Below are positions 54,784 to 62,803 of a stretch of 64,000 nucleotides of DNA, one piece after another. This DNA is from Pseudanabaena sp. (lineage in GTDB: Bacteria; Cyanobacteriota; Cyanobacteriia; Pseudanabaenales; Pseudanabaenaceae): the NCBI GenBank assembly GCA_003249035.1, contig QBMK01000003.1, forward strand, positions 62,001-126,000, read 5' to 3'. Below the pieces are notes generated by a model. The model had not been told where the DNA came from. It made no database searches and saw only the letters and a program-made list of their open reading frames with translations. Made by a program: the position numbers and the translations under genes. Position 1 is the first letter of the stretch; the number at the start of each line of letters is the position of its first letter.

Positions 54784-55700
54784 AGTCTTACCAATGAAAT
54801 AATAAACTTCAACCACAAAATTCTAGACCAAATCCACCAACATATAATTTTAATAGCACCATTTAAGGAAATAGAATGATTCCAGTGCCAAAATGACCAT
54901 AAACTATTAGATATTAGTGCCTTAATAAATTTAATATTTTGCTTGATGTCCGTGCGATCTAAGTGGAGAGTTTCTTCAATCTTGACGTGTGCATAAGCGA
55001 AGATCCACTTGTCAGGTACATTTTTAAGTTTAGTGCAAAACATTTTATTGATTTCATAATGGACAGCTATTCTCTGACCAAGTGTCTTATTGTCCTTATA
55101 AAGCCTTGAACCAGCTAATTTCATAGGAAGATAATAAAATGAAATATGATTTCTCCATCGTAGCCATAGTTCATAATCCATACAGTATTTTAGCGAATCA
55201 TCTAACCCTCCAAATTTTTCGATCAAACTGCGTCTAAAAAAAACAGCGGGCTGACAAAGAAAGCAGGTTTCTATTAATCGCTCGTAGTTCCATTTCTCTA
55301 CTGGATAAGCTTCTAAAATCTGATCTCTTTCATCAATGTGATCTGCGTCACCATATACAACTTGTACCTTTGAATCAGACTCAAATATTTCTCTAACTGC
55401 ATCAAAAGCTCCTGGATAGTAAGTATCATCAGAGTTAATCCAAGCAATTATCTCACCTGTTGTAAGTTCAATTCCTTTATTTACCGCGTGAGCCTGCCCT
55501 CTATCAGGTTCTGAGAGCCAGTTTATGCGATCACTGTATCTTTTGAGAATTTCTATAGTTTCATCATCACTAACTGCATCACACACTACATACTCAAATT
55601 CTCCATCTGGTAGATTTTGGGATAAGACACTTTGAATTGTTCTTTCAATAAAACGTCCTTGACAAAATGAAGGTGTAATAACGCTAAATTTTAAATTCAT
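54780..55700 (-). CDS. Glycosyltransferase family 2 (1)
   Basis: 306 residues. GT-A fold: MNLKFSVITPSFCQGRFIER, TIQSVLSQNLPDGEFEYVVC (DAVSDD), INWLSEPDRGQAHAVNKGIE, IIAWINSDDTYYPGAFDAVR (DxD-like SDD), CQPAVFFRRSLIEKFGG and LKYCMDYELWLRW. C-terminal hydrophobic part (WHWNHSISLNGAIKIICWWI) may bind the membrane. Inverting transferase; sugar unknown. Coupled to the GT4 at 53629. Confidence 0.9.
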   Translation of the reverse strand: MNLKFSVITPSFCQGRFIERTIQSVLSQNLPDGEFEYVVCDAVSDDETIEILKRYSDRINWLSEPDRGQAHAVNKGIELTTGEIIAWINSDDTYYPGAFDAVREIFESDSKVQVVYGDADHIDERDQILEAYPVEKWNYERLIETCFLCQPAVFFRRSLIEKFGGLDDSLKYCMDYELWLRWRNHISFYYLPMKLAGSRLYKDNKTLGQRIAVHYEINKMFCTKLKNVPDKWIFAYAHVKIEETLHLDRTDIKQNIKFIKALISNSLWSFWHWNHSISLNGAIKIICWWIWSRILWLKFIISLVRL

Positions 55701-55711
55701 GCTATACGACT

Positions 55712-57019
55712 TTAGTTTAAAGTTTGGGTTGGCAAATTAACAGCTTCCGTTTCAAATATATCTAAATACTTACGACTCATTTCTTCGTCATTAAATAGTT
55801 TTAACCTTTGGTAGCCTTTTTCGATCAATTCATTAAATAACAATGGATCACTACTTATTTTTGTCAAGCATAAAGCTATTTCATGCGGCTTTCGCGGATC
55901 AAAATAAATAGCTGCATCTCCTGCAACTTCTGGCAAGCTACCTGCATTACTAGATAACACTGGCTTACCAAATCTCATAGACTCTAAGACGGGAATGCCA
56001 AATCCTTCATACAACGATGGAAAAACTAAGCATTCAGAGTTTTGCCACACAGATGCTAATTCATCTTCATTCAAAAAACCTAAGAAATGTACATTACCAC
56101 TAAGTCCCATAGCAGAAACTATTTCTTTTAACTGATTTTCTTCATGCTTTAATTCTCCCGTAAATACTAAATCCAAAGATTGATGAGGGAATTGTCTTTT
56201 ATATATTCCATAAGCAGTTAAAAGAACTCTATGATTTTTATGCTGCCAGTAATTAGCTGGATAAAATGCATATTTCCGATTTTCTAAACCTAAACGTCTA
56301 CACAATTCTATTGTAGTGCTTTCACTTGTTTTATTCAAACGATTATGAATAGAAATGGATACAACACTTAATTGTTGTTGGGATGCTTGAAAATGCGTAA
56401 TCAATGATTGACGGGTAAAGTCTGAAATACAAATTATTTTTTTTGATTTTTGAAGAAGATCTATTAAAAATTTTGTTCGGTGTTGTTTCTCTTGACTCGC
56501 AAAGAAGAATGGATAATCTAAATGCTGTAAGTCATAGACAATTGCTACCAATGGAATATCTTTTTCAGCATATGTTGGCGCAGAAAAAGGACAGAATAGT
56601 AGATTGATGTTCCTTTTTTTGAGTGGTGATATAGATGGGAACAATTTGTCAGCTATTTTCTGAATTAGCTTAGAGAAAAAATTTGATTTAGCAACTATTT
56701 TATTGTTTAAATTAGATAGGAAATTTGATTTGTTAACTATTTTCTGAATTAACCTAGAAAAAGAACTTAACACATAACCTTTTGAATTTTTTGTTTCTAA
56801 ATCACTAATTAGCAGGCGTTCTGTATTGTTACCATCAAATTGGGCTAGCTCCAAGTGATTCCAAGGTGCTGTTAAAATCAGAAAATAATAGTTGGGAGCT
56901 AACACTTGGAATTGCTTCAGTAACGCTAAAACTAAATGCTTAGCACCTCCATTCTCTCCACCTGCTCGCAAAGGAGTTAAATCTATAGCAATTCGTAAAG
57001 ATGTTTCTAATACATTCAT
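55712..57019 (-). CDS. Glycosyltransferase family 4 (4), with repeated basic insert
   Basis: 435 residues, about 50 longer than its neighbours. MNVLETSLRIAIDLTPLRAG start, GGENGGAKHLVLALL, YPANYWQHKNHRVLLTAYGI, FPSLYEGFGIPVLESMRFGK (EX7E) and [20 protein letters not shown]. The extra length is a Lys/Asn-rich insert near residues 85-130 made of imperfect copies of IQKIVNKSNFLS / NKIVAKSNFFSK / IQKIADKLF, also visible as a DNA repeat (56640-56765). Retaining glycosyltransferase. 11 bp before the GT2 gene in the same direction. Confidence 0.88.
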   Translation of the reverse strand: MNVLETSLRIAIDLTPLRAGGENGGAKHLVLALLKQFQVLAPNYYFLILTAPWNHLELAQFDGNNTERLLISDLETKNSKGYVLSSFSRLIQKIVNKSNFLSNLNNKIVAKSNFFSKLIQKIADKLFPSISPLKKRNINLLFCPFSAPTYAEKDIPLVAIVYDLQHLDYPFFFASQEKQHRTKFLIDLLQKSKKIICISDFTRQSLITHFQASQQQLSVVSISIHNRLNKTSESTTIELCRRLGLENRKYAFYPANYWQHKNHRVLLTAYGIYKRQFPHQSLDLVFTGELKHEENQLKEIVSAMGLSGNVHFLGFLNEDELASVWQNSECLVFPSLYEGFGIPVLESMRFGKPVLSSNAGSLPEVAGDAAIYFDPRKPHEIALCLTKISSDPLLFNELIEKGYQRLKLFNDEEMSRKYLDIFETEAVNLPTQTLN

Positions 57020-57064
57020 ATTTTAATTACATAAAAAGTTTCTACATACAAATTTAATTGTAGC

Positions 57065-57240
57065 AGCTTAGAGGTAATCAGGGGATAAAAGAGAGGGTGG
57101 AATACGACCAGAACGAGCAGCAGAGACTGACTCAGCTAAAAAATCAAGAATATTACGTTTTTGTAGACTTAGTGAAGATACGACCGTCAGTAACCGGGAA
57201 ATAAACAAACTCCCAGCAGCAGAATCTGAACCAAAATTAA
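57065..57240 (-). mobile_element. IS66 3'-end fragment
   Basis: About 175 bp nearly identical to the end of the complete IS66 at 51116-51295, including the terminal GTAGCAG region and the coding end. Differences such as FISRLL vs FVSRLL and LSPDYL vs LSPESL show it is not a very recent copy. Confidence 0.85.
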
Positions 57241-57682
57241 CCTTTCGCTTTTTTAGCTGTTGTAAAAAACGATGATAAGAACGTGGTAAATCCCAGTTAG
57301 CATCTGCAATAAGATAAATATCCGTTGAAGAGAATTTGATTCCTGCAAATTCAGGATTATTCATGTCCTTATTGAGGATTAAATAATTAGAAAATAACTT
57401 TTTTAACTTGTTTTTTACTTTACTTATAAACATTTTTTTAGCTAGTTTTCTAGCTAAATCTATCTCTTTATCATCTTGAGGATCACAATTTATCTTTTCC
57501 TCATCAAGAGAATTTACCTTAATGATAAAATCTCCATCGAATTTAACTGGTATTACTTCTAAATTGGAATCACCTGCAGCTATTTCAAGTAATTCCAATG
57601 TTATCTGTCGAACAATCCTATGGATACAAGTGTTTTTATAAGTATAATTTGCTGTATGTGTACAATCTATGAAAACTCTCAT
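57068..57682 (-). pseudogene. Glycosyltransferase N-terminus fused to an IS66 fragment
   Basis: One open frame of 204 codons from the ATG at 57682. The first about 147 residues are native (MRVFIDCTHTANYTYKNTCI, HRIVRQITLELLEIAAGD, the N-terminal acceptor part of a GT4). They run straight into NFGSDSAAGSLFISRLLTVV and end LLSPDYL, the last 55 or so residues of the IS66 transposase (compare 51124-51295). The nucleotide-sugar domain is missing, so this is a truncated, chimeric gene. The IS fragment is about 170 bp and slightly diverged. Confidence 0.85.
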
Positions 57683-57713
57683 TTGCATGACCAAATATAT
57701 TGACTTTTTAACT

Positions 57714-58615
57714 TTAACTTTGTTTTGTGAAGATATTAACAAATGATTTAATCGTTGATTTTAATCTTGACCATAATCGTTTTACAAAGGGATTATGGGA
57801 CGAGTTTTTCTTTTTCTCAATTATAATCATACGTTCCTCTAAAAGAGTTTGAACCTTGCTTATAAAATCTTGTAATTCTATAATACAACCCTGTAGCTTT
57901 GATATTCTCATCTTCTGCCAATTATCACTTTGATACATTAAAACCTGATTTTGTATTTCAAACATTTCTTTAAGAGTCTCTGCTACATTTCCAGATGCTC
58001 CACCTGCATAGTAAGAAAAAATGGTTCTTGGATAATAGTTTAATGATACTGTTTTGTTTTGGATAAGTCTGGTAAACCATTCATAATCTGCTGAAATTTT
58101 ATAATGCTCTGAGAAACAGCCCAATTCAGTATATAGTCTATGTCTAAAAAATTGCGCCCTGAAGAAAAAGTGTTCCGCATATCATGGATTCAGGGATTTA
58201 TGAAGGTAAAGGTGGTTTAGCAATGCTTGATTGACTAAAAATTTTTGCGTCGGGTCTTATATGTGTATTTCCGAATAACATATCGCAATCAGAATGTCCA
58301 CTTATAAAATCAACTACATCCTGAGATAAATTATTATCATAAAAATAATCATCCGCATTCAGGAAATTAATGAATGAACTTGTTGAAATTTTGATGCCTT
58401 TGTTCATTGCTTCATCAATACCATGATCTTGGCTCACTGATAAAAAGGGTAATATGCTGAGAATATTTAGAAACTATTTCTTTTGTCTTGTCTTGTGAAT
58501 TCCCATCCACAATAATATACTCAATCTCTTTATAAGATTGGGTAATTACGCTTTTGATAGCTTTTTCAATATAGGCTTCTGAATTTTTACAGGCTGTGAT
58601 TACAGAGATTTTCAT
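57714..58615 (-). pseudogene. Glycosyltransferase family 2 (2), broken by two frameshifts and a stop
   Basis: Starts MKISVITACKNSEAYIEKAI with TQSYKEIEYIIVDGNSQDKT. The frame breaks at about 58435 in ...LFISEP / DHGIDEAMNKGIKIS (one extra A in CCAA). A TAA interrupts KPPLPS near 58196, followed by IPESMIC, another shift near 58165, and then FFFRAQFFRHRLYTELGCF and KISADYEWFTRLIQNKTVSL, ending with a coiled-coil tail. Restored length is about 300 residues of a normal GT2. Recent decay, since all motifs are still readable. Confidence 0.85.
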
Positions 58616-58700
58616 ATTTTAAGATAATTTGAATTTGTTTCTGTTCGATTAGCTTTTTCTTGATTACACTAAATAAAATAGTTATGATGTAAAGGAGTAG

Positions 58701-58863
58701 CTAAGATTTTATCAATGTCCAAATAGCTGTAAAATTTCGAGCCTCCATCTCCAAATGAATTATGTCCATTGGCGGTCGATCCTGTTTCAGAAACTTCAGT
58801 TTGTCCCAACTGAGAGCTAGATCTAAATGGTGGTTAGGAATACCCAATTTTGAAATCAATTAT
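58701..58863 (-). pseudogene. Remnant of an unidentified gene
   Basis: Minus-strand open stretch without a start: LISKLGIPNHHLDLALSWDK, LKFLKQDRPPMDIIHLEMEA, RNFTAIWTLIKS and stop. It looks like the C-terminal end of an enzyme, but no family was recognised. It is the only feature seen in the gap 58616-58907. Confidence 0.35.
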
Positions 58864-58907
58864 TCTATGTAAGCCTCTAACTTCTATCTAATAGGTGTAT
58901 AAATCTT

Positions 58908-60152
58908 CTAAGAGTTTTTCTCTGGTAGCAGCAAAATATCTAGGTGCAAAGTTGTATGGAGGTAGGTCTCATAAAAATCTTTCAAGAAATCAAGAGTAAT
59001 TGGCTGAACTTTTTCGTCAACCCATCTAAATATCTCATTTGAATATTGGGTAATGAATTCAAAATATTCATCTTTGCAGTTAAGTCTATTGATTCCATAT
59101 GGCCAAAATTCAACGTAAATAGGAGCATTCACGCGCTGTAAAAACTCCATTCCCCCCTTAAAAATCAACCCCTCACTTCCCTGACAGTCAATACAAATCA
59201 AACCAATTTTTTCTGCAATTATATTGTGCTGCTCAGATAAGCAATCTAGAGTTGAAAATTGAACTTTCTCTAAATTAAATTGATCTTCATGATATAGATT
59301 TTCTGGATTTTCGGTTTGTTGAGAAGACATGCGGAAATCTCCGCAGTTATACGGGCTACAAATTATATCCTGCTCTCCAATAAAGTCAGCCAATCCGTAG
59401 TTAAGTGCATGGACCTGACTCTCTAGGTTGTTTATACTCACATTCCACTGCATAAACTGATAATTGAGAGAAGAAGCTTCAATGCCAATGGCTTGAGTAA
59501 AATATCCACTGGAAATAGCGTAGATAGACATTGAGCCAATATTTGCACCGATATCTAGAAAAGTTGTTTTGTCTGGAATAAGCCAATTCTGTTCTTTAAG
59601 AAAGTTTAAACAAGCGTTTAAGTCTGACAATTGGTATGGTTCACTAGTTAAAGTTGTAAACAACTGTGCTTGATCGAAACTAGGGTATAGCAAATAAGAT
59701 TTAATCGACTCAGCTTTGGTCAATACACCAAATAAAGCATTGTTTTTCGGTATTTGTAAACGGCTCTGATAATCGTCCGATGTAAAAAGCTGAATAAATA
59801 TTTCGCGATCGCTAAGTGATGAATTGGAGTATTGAGAAATTTCATCCTCTTTTGGTTCACGGCGCATCAAATATCTAATGAAACCATCCATTAATTGGCA
59901 ACGTGCCAACGTTGTTTCGGTGTCTTTTAGTTGTTTTTCCTGTAGTAATAGTTGTTTTTCCTGTAGTAATAGTTGTTTTTCCTGTAGTAATAGTTGTTTT
60001 TCGCACTCCACCTGAGCTAACTGTTGAGAAAGGCAAGTAATCTTTTCTTGTAATTCATCATACTCATCATACTTATGAATTAGCTTCGCCAAGATAGGAA
60101 CACGAATAAGAACAGATTTTATAAAAGATTTATATGTTAAAGTTTTAGCCAT
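58908..60152 (-). CDS. FkbM-family methyltransferase with N-terminal coiled coil
   Basis: 414 residues from the ATG at 60152 (MAKTLTYKSFIKSVLIRVPI), which has AGGA 5 nt upstream; longer starts to 60287 lack a ribosome site. A coiled coil of EKQLLLQEKQLLLQEKQ repeats (21-bp DNA repeat) precedes the SAM domain: FLDIGANIGSMSIYAI, IGIEASSLNYQFMQWNV and LICIDCQGSEGLIFKGGMEF, IYVEFWPYGINRL. FkbM enzymes O-methylate sugars or polyketides; here probably a residue of the surface glycan. Confidence 0.88.
   Translation of the reverse strand: MAKTLTYKSFIKSVLIRVPILAKLIHKYDEYDELQEKITCLSQQLAQVECEKQLLLQEKQLLLQEKQLLLQEKQLKDTETTLARCQLMDGFIRYLMRREPKEDEISQYSNSSLSDREIFIQLFTSDDYQSRLQIPKNNALFGVLTKAESIKSYLLYPSFDQAQLFTTLTSEPYQLSDLNACLNFLKEQNWLIPDKTTFLDIGANIGSMSIYAISSGYFTQAIGIEASSLNYQFMQWNVSINNLESQVHALNYGLADFIGEQDIICSPYNCGDFRMSSQQTENPENLYHEDQFNLEKVQFSTLDCLSEQHNIIAEKIGLICIDCQGSEGLIFKGGMEFLQRVNAPIYVEFWPYGINRLNCKDEYFEFITQYSNEIFRWVDEKVQPITLDFLKDFYETYLHTTLHLDILLLPEKNS
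59927..60002 (-). repeat. 21-bp tandem repeat in the FkbM gene
   Basis: Three full and one partial identical units of TGTAGTAATAGTTGTTTTTCC coding for the heptad LLLQEKQ. Identical DNA points to recent slippage expansion. Confidence 0.85.
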
Positions 60153-60427
60153 GAGTCCTATAGGTGTTATAGAGTAGTCGAACATTATAATCGGCTCAAC
60201 GCTTCTAATATCAATATTTTTAGTGTCAGATGACTCTAACACTAAAAATATTGACCATAAATATTTCAAGTGTTTTACCTCAAACAATTTTCTGAAACAT
60301 TTATTAATTTATAATTAATAATAGCATTTCCGAAGATGACGAGCTGCAGACAGCTTCATTTTTTGTAAAGAAAGGGATCTAAAGATACACCTTAATTTCG
60401 CAAAAAAAACACTATGCCAGTCTTTTT

Positions 60428-61879
60428 TTACTCTTCATCAATTGGTAACCCAATCATTCTTTTAAAACGAAACCAAGCAGTTCTTATTTTCCAGAATTTA
60501 CTAGTTTCAATATTTGCAATACGTTGATTAGCTTGGTCTAAACGCTCTTTATACTGTCGTAATTCAATCGACTTAAGCCAGTCATCCTGTATAGATTTTT
60601 GCAATTCTGCAATACGTTGATTAGCTTGGTCTAAACGCTCTTTATACTGTCGTAATTCAATCGACTTAAGCCAGTCATCCTGTATAGATTTTTGCAATTC
60701 TGCAATACGTTGATTAGCTTGGTCTAAACGCTCTTTATACTGTCGTAATTCAATCGACTTAAGCCAGTCATCCTGTATGGATTTTTGCAATTTTGGCAAA
60801 ATCTCGGACAACATAAATTCTTCAAGCTGAGGCTGCCACCCATAACGTTTAATGGTATTTAACATTGTCAGAAAAACCTTTTCATACTGTCCTGATTCCA
60901 ACAATATGCTGCGGATATGTGACAAATAAAATGTAAACTCTAACTCGATCTTTTGATGGTAACAAAGACGCGCTTCTGCGATCCCTTGGGTTAGAGCTAA
61001 ATGGATACAATCCACTAACTTAGAAACTGAGCAATCTGTCATCTCGATGATGCGATCAGTTGGTTGTCCCCAATACTCAAAATCATGAACCATCGAAGCA
61101 TAGACTGATGTAGAACCTAACAAAAGCTGAATAGTTGGTAATGGTTTAGCCCAATCTGAAGTGCAAAGCCAAGATATACCACTGGAACAACCGACTAGGA
61201 TGTCGCAGTATTTACTCAACTCGGCATGATCTCGAAAAGAAAGTACATCGCTACTTATAATCCTCTCGTCTCCAGAGTCAACCGCAATAGCAGAAGCAAG
61301 AATCACTGATATATCTGGTAGTTTCAGCACTAAATCTCTAGCAACTTCCAAGGCATAATCTGGCGTAACAAATGACTGTCCACTGTTAGATGCACATTCA
61401 AAAAGGATGACATTAGCTCTTTCTGCTAAACGATTGAGTTCAGAAAACTGACTCACAGTTTTCACTTCTTCTGGCAGCAGATTGATCACTGGTGCGATCG
61501 GTAATGTAATTGGACTTGGATAAGCTCGAAAAATCGATAAACGCACTGTGCCGTCATAATTCTGAAAGTTGCCTGGAGATATTTGTGTGAGAAAAACCTC
61601 GTCAAAGTCTCCTTGAAGATAACGCTTCGCAACTTCTGCTTCAAAAGCTTTCCATGCTTGACTCATTTCTCCATGATTTTGCATAGGGAATTCCCATACT
61701 TGGTCAACATAAGGGTTCCCTCTTAGGATTTCTCGGCACATTGAGCCAATTCCCCACGTGAGAACACAACTAGGGTAATCCGCTTTGATTTGGCGGGCTA
61801 CCGCTGTCGCATATAAGCAGTCACCTTTAGCAGAAAGGTGCCCTAATAAGATTCGCTTCGGTTGATTGCTTTCTGACAT
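60428..61879 (-). CDS. Glycosyltransferase family 9-like protein with tandem coiled-coil repeats
   Basis: 483 residues. N-terminal about 340 residues resemble GT9 (heptosyltransferase-type): RILLGHLSAKGDCLYATAVA, RQIKADYPSCVLTWGI, NVILFECASNSGQSFVTPDY, DVLSFRDHAELSKYCDILVG, CSSGISWLCTS. Then three tandem 31-residue units, each LQKSIQDDWLKSIELRQYKE + RLDQANQRIAE, form a coiled coil, and the protein ends IETSKFWKIRTAWFRFKRMI, a basic amphipathic tail common in cyanobacterial surface-glycan enzymes. Probably a membrane-associated transferase. Neighbours: the FkbM gene (downstream) and an NDP-sugar epimerase (upstream). Confidence 0.85.
   Translation of the reverse strand: MSESNQPKRILLGHLSAKGDCLYATAVARQIKADYPSCVLTWGIGSMCREILRGNPYVDQVWEFPMQNHGEMSQAWKAFEAEVAKRYLQGDFDEVFLTQISPGNFQNYDGTVRLSIFRAYPSPITLPIAPVINLLPEEVKTVSQFSELNRLAERANVILFECASNSGQSFVTPDYALEVARDLVLKLPDISVILASAIAVDSGDERIISSDVLSFRDHAELSKYCDILVGCSSGISWLCTSDWAKPLPTIQLLLGSTSVYASMVHDFEYWGQPTDRIIEMTDCSVSKLVDCIHLALTQGIAEARLCYHQKIELEFTFYLSHIRSILLESGQYEKVFLTMLNTIKRYGWQPQLEEFMLSEILPKLQKSIQDDWLKSIELRQYKERLDQANQRIAELQKSIQDDWLKSIELRQYKERLDQANQRIAELQKSIQDDWLKSIELRQYKERLDQANQRIANIETSKFWKIRTAWFRFKRMIGLPIDEE
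60514..60795 (-). repeat. 93-bp tandem repeat, three copies, in the GT9-like gene
   Basis: ACGTTGATTAGCTTGGTCTA starts at 60521, 60614 and 60707, exactly 93 bp apart. The units are nearly identical at DNA level, with one or two base changes in the last one, and encode 31 residues each in frame. Confidence 0.9.
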
Positions 61880-61920
61880 AAAAAATTCTGTAATTGCTAA
61901 AATAGAATAGACGTTTTACT

Positions 61921-62802
61921 TCATAATTCCTCGTGATTACTCATCATGAGGGTAGCTAATGCAGGCAAATCTACTAAAGGCTTCCAGTTGAGAGTACAAA
62001 TAGTTTTGGGATCGGACAACAAACACGGATATTCTGCAACAAACCCTTGTTGACAAATCACGTATTTTTGCCAGTCCAACCCCACATGTCTAAAGCACAA
62101 TTCTATCCAATCTTCGATCGAGTAAGGAACTCCCGAACCAATGACTGCTTCGTAGATTTCATTCTGCTGAACTAAGCTAAGAATGCCCTCTACCACATCT
62201 CCAGCAAAAGTCCATTCTTTCTTAACTTTTATACTACCTATTTCTAGAACGTCTAATTTACCCTTGGCAATTTGTTGGACAGCAGTGGCTATTTTCTTAC
62301 TGATATGATGGATTTTCCGAAGTGGACTTTCGTGGTGGAACAAATAACCGACATATACCTGTAAGCCCAAGGATCGAAAATACCTAGCCGCATAAGTAGA
62401 CTGGATGCGGCTTAGGGCATAGGCGCTAGATGTATTGAAGCGAGTTTCTTCGGAAATTGGACTCCCATCATTCACAAACTGTAAGCCACTACCCGTGATA
62501 AACACTTTGGCACTTGGACAATGAAGACGAACAGCTTCAAGCAGATTCATTGCCCCCGTACAGATAGTCTGATGATTTTCCCATAAAACATTATGATTTG
62601 TTGATGAGTTAGCAGCTAAGTGAAAAACGAAATCGGGAAGATAGTGACAAATTAATTGCTCTACTTGTTCATAACAAGAGATGTCACCTTTAAGCCAATT
62701 CCCAGATCGAGATATTCCTATCGGCTCAATAGCTCTTTGCCTACAAGCTTTTGACAAATAGTAACCATCCTGACCATTCGCACCAAAAATCAGAGCTTTC
62801 AT
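61921..62802 (-). CDS. NAD-dependent epimerase/dehydratase of the GDP-mannose dehydratase family
   Basis: 293 residues from the ATG at 62802 (MKALIFGANGQDGYYLSKAC). SDR fold with GANGQDGYYL nucleotide site, VFHLAANSSTNHNVLWENHQ, FITGSGLQFVNDGSPISEET and YxxxK-type motif SAYALSRIQ in which the Lys is replaced (YALSRIQ has Arg), then HHESPLRKIHHISKKIATAV, EWTFAGDVVEGILSLVQQNE and IGSGVPYSIEDWIELCF. Relative of gmd at 50100 but shorter and diverged; it may act on a different NDP-sugar or be altered in activity. The gene starts 1 bp after the stop of the gene at 62804. Confidence 0.85.
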   Translation of the reverse strand: MKALIFGANGQDGYYLSKACRQRAIEPIGISRSGNWLKGDISCYEQVEQLICHYLPDFVFHLAANSSTNHNVLWENHQTICTGAMNLLEAVRLHCPSAKVFITGSGLQFVNDGSPISEETRFNTSSAYALSRIQSTYAARYFRSLGLQVYVGYLFHHESPLRKIHHISKKIATAVQQIAKGKLDVLEIGSIKVKKEWTFAGDVVEGILSLVQQNEIYEAVIGSGVPYSIEDWIELCFRHVGLDWQKYVICQQGFVAEYPCLLSDPKTICTLNWKPLVDLPALATLMMSNHEEL

Positions 62803-62803
62803 A

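Noticed and set aside
60514-60795. Regular repeats suggestive of CRISPR
   Set aside because: Units are directly adjacent with no spacers and encode an in-frame coiled coil.
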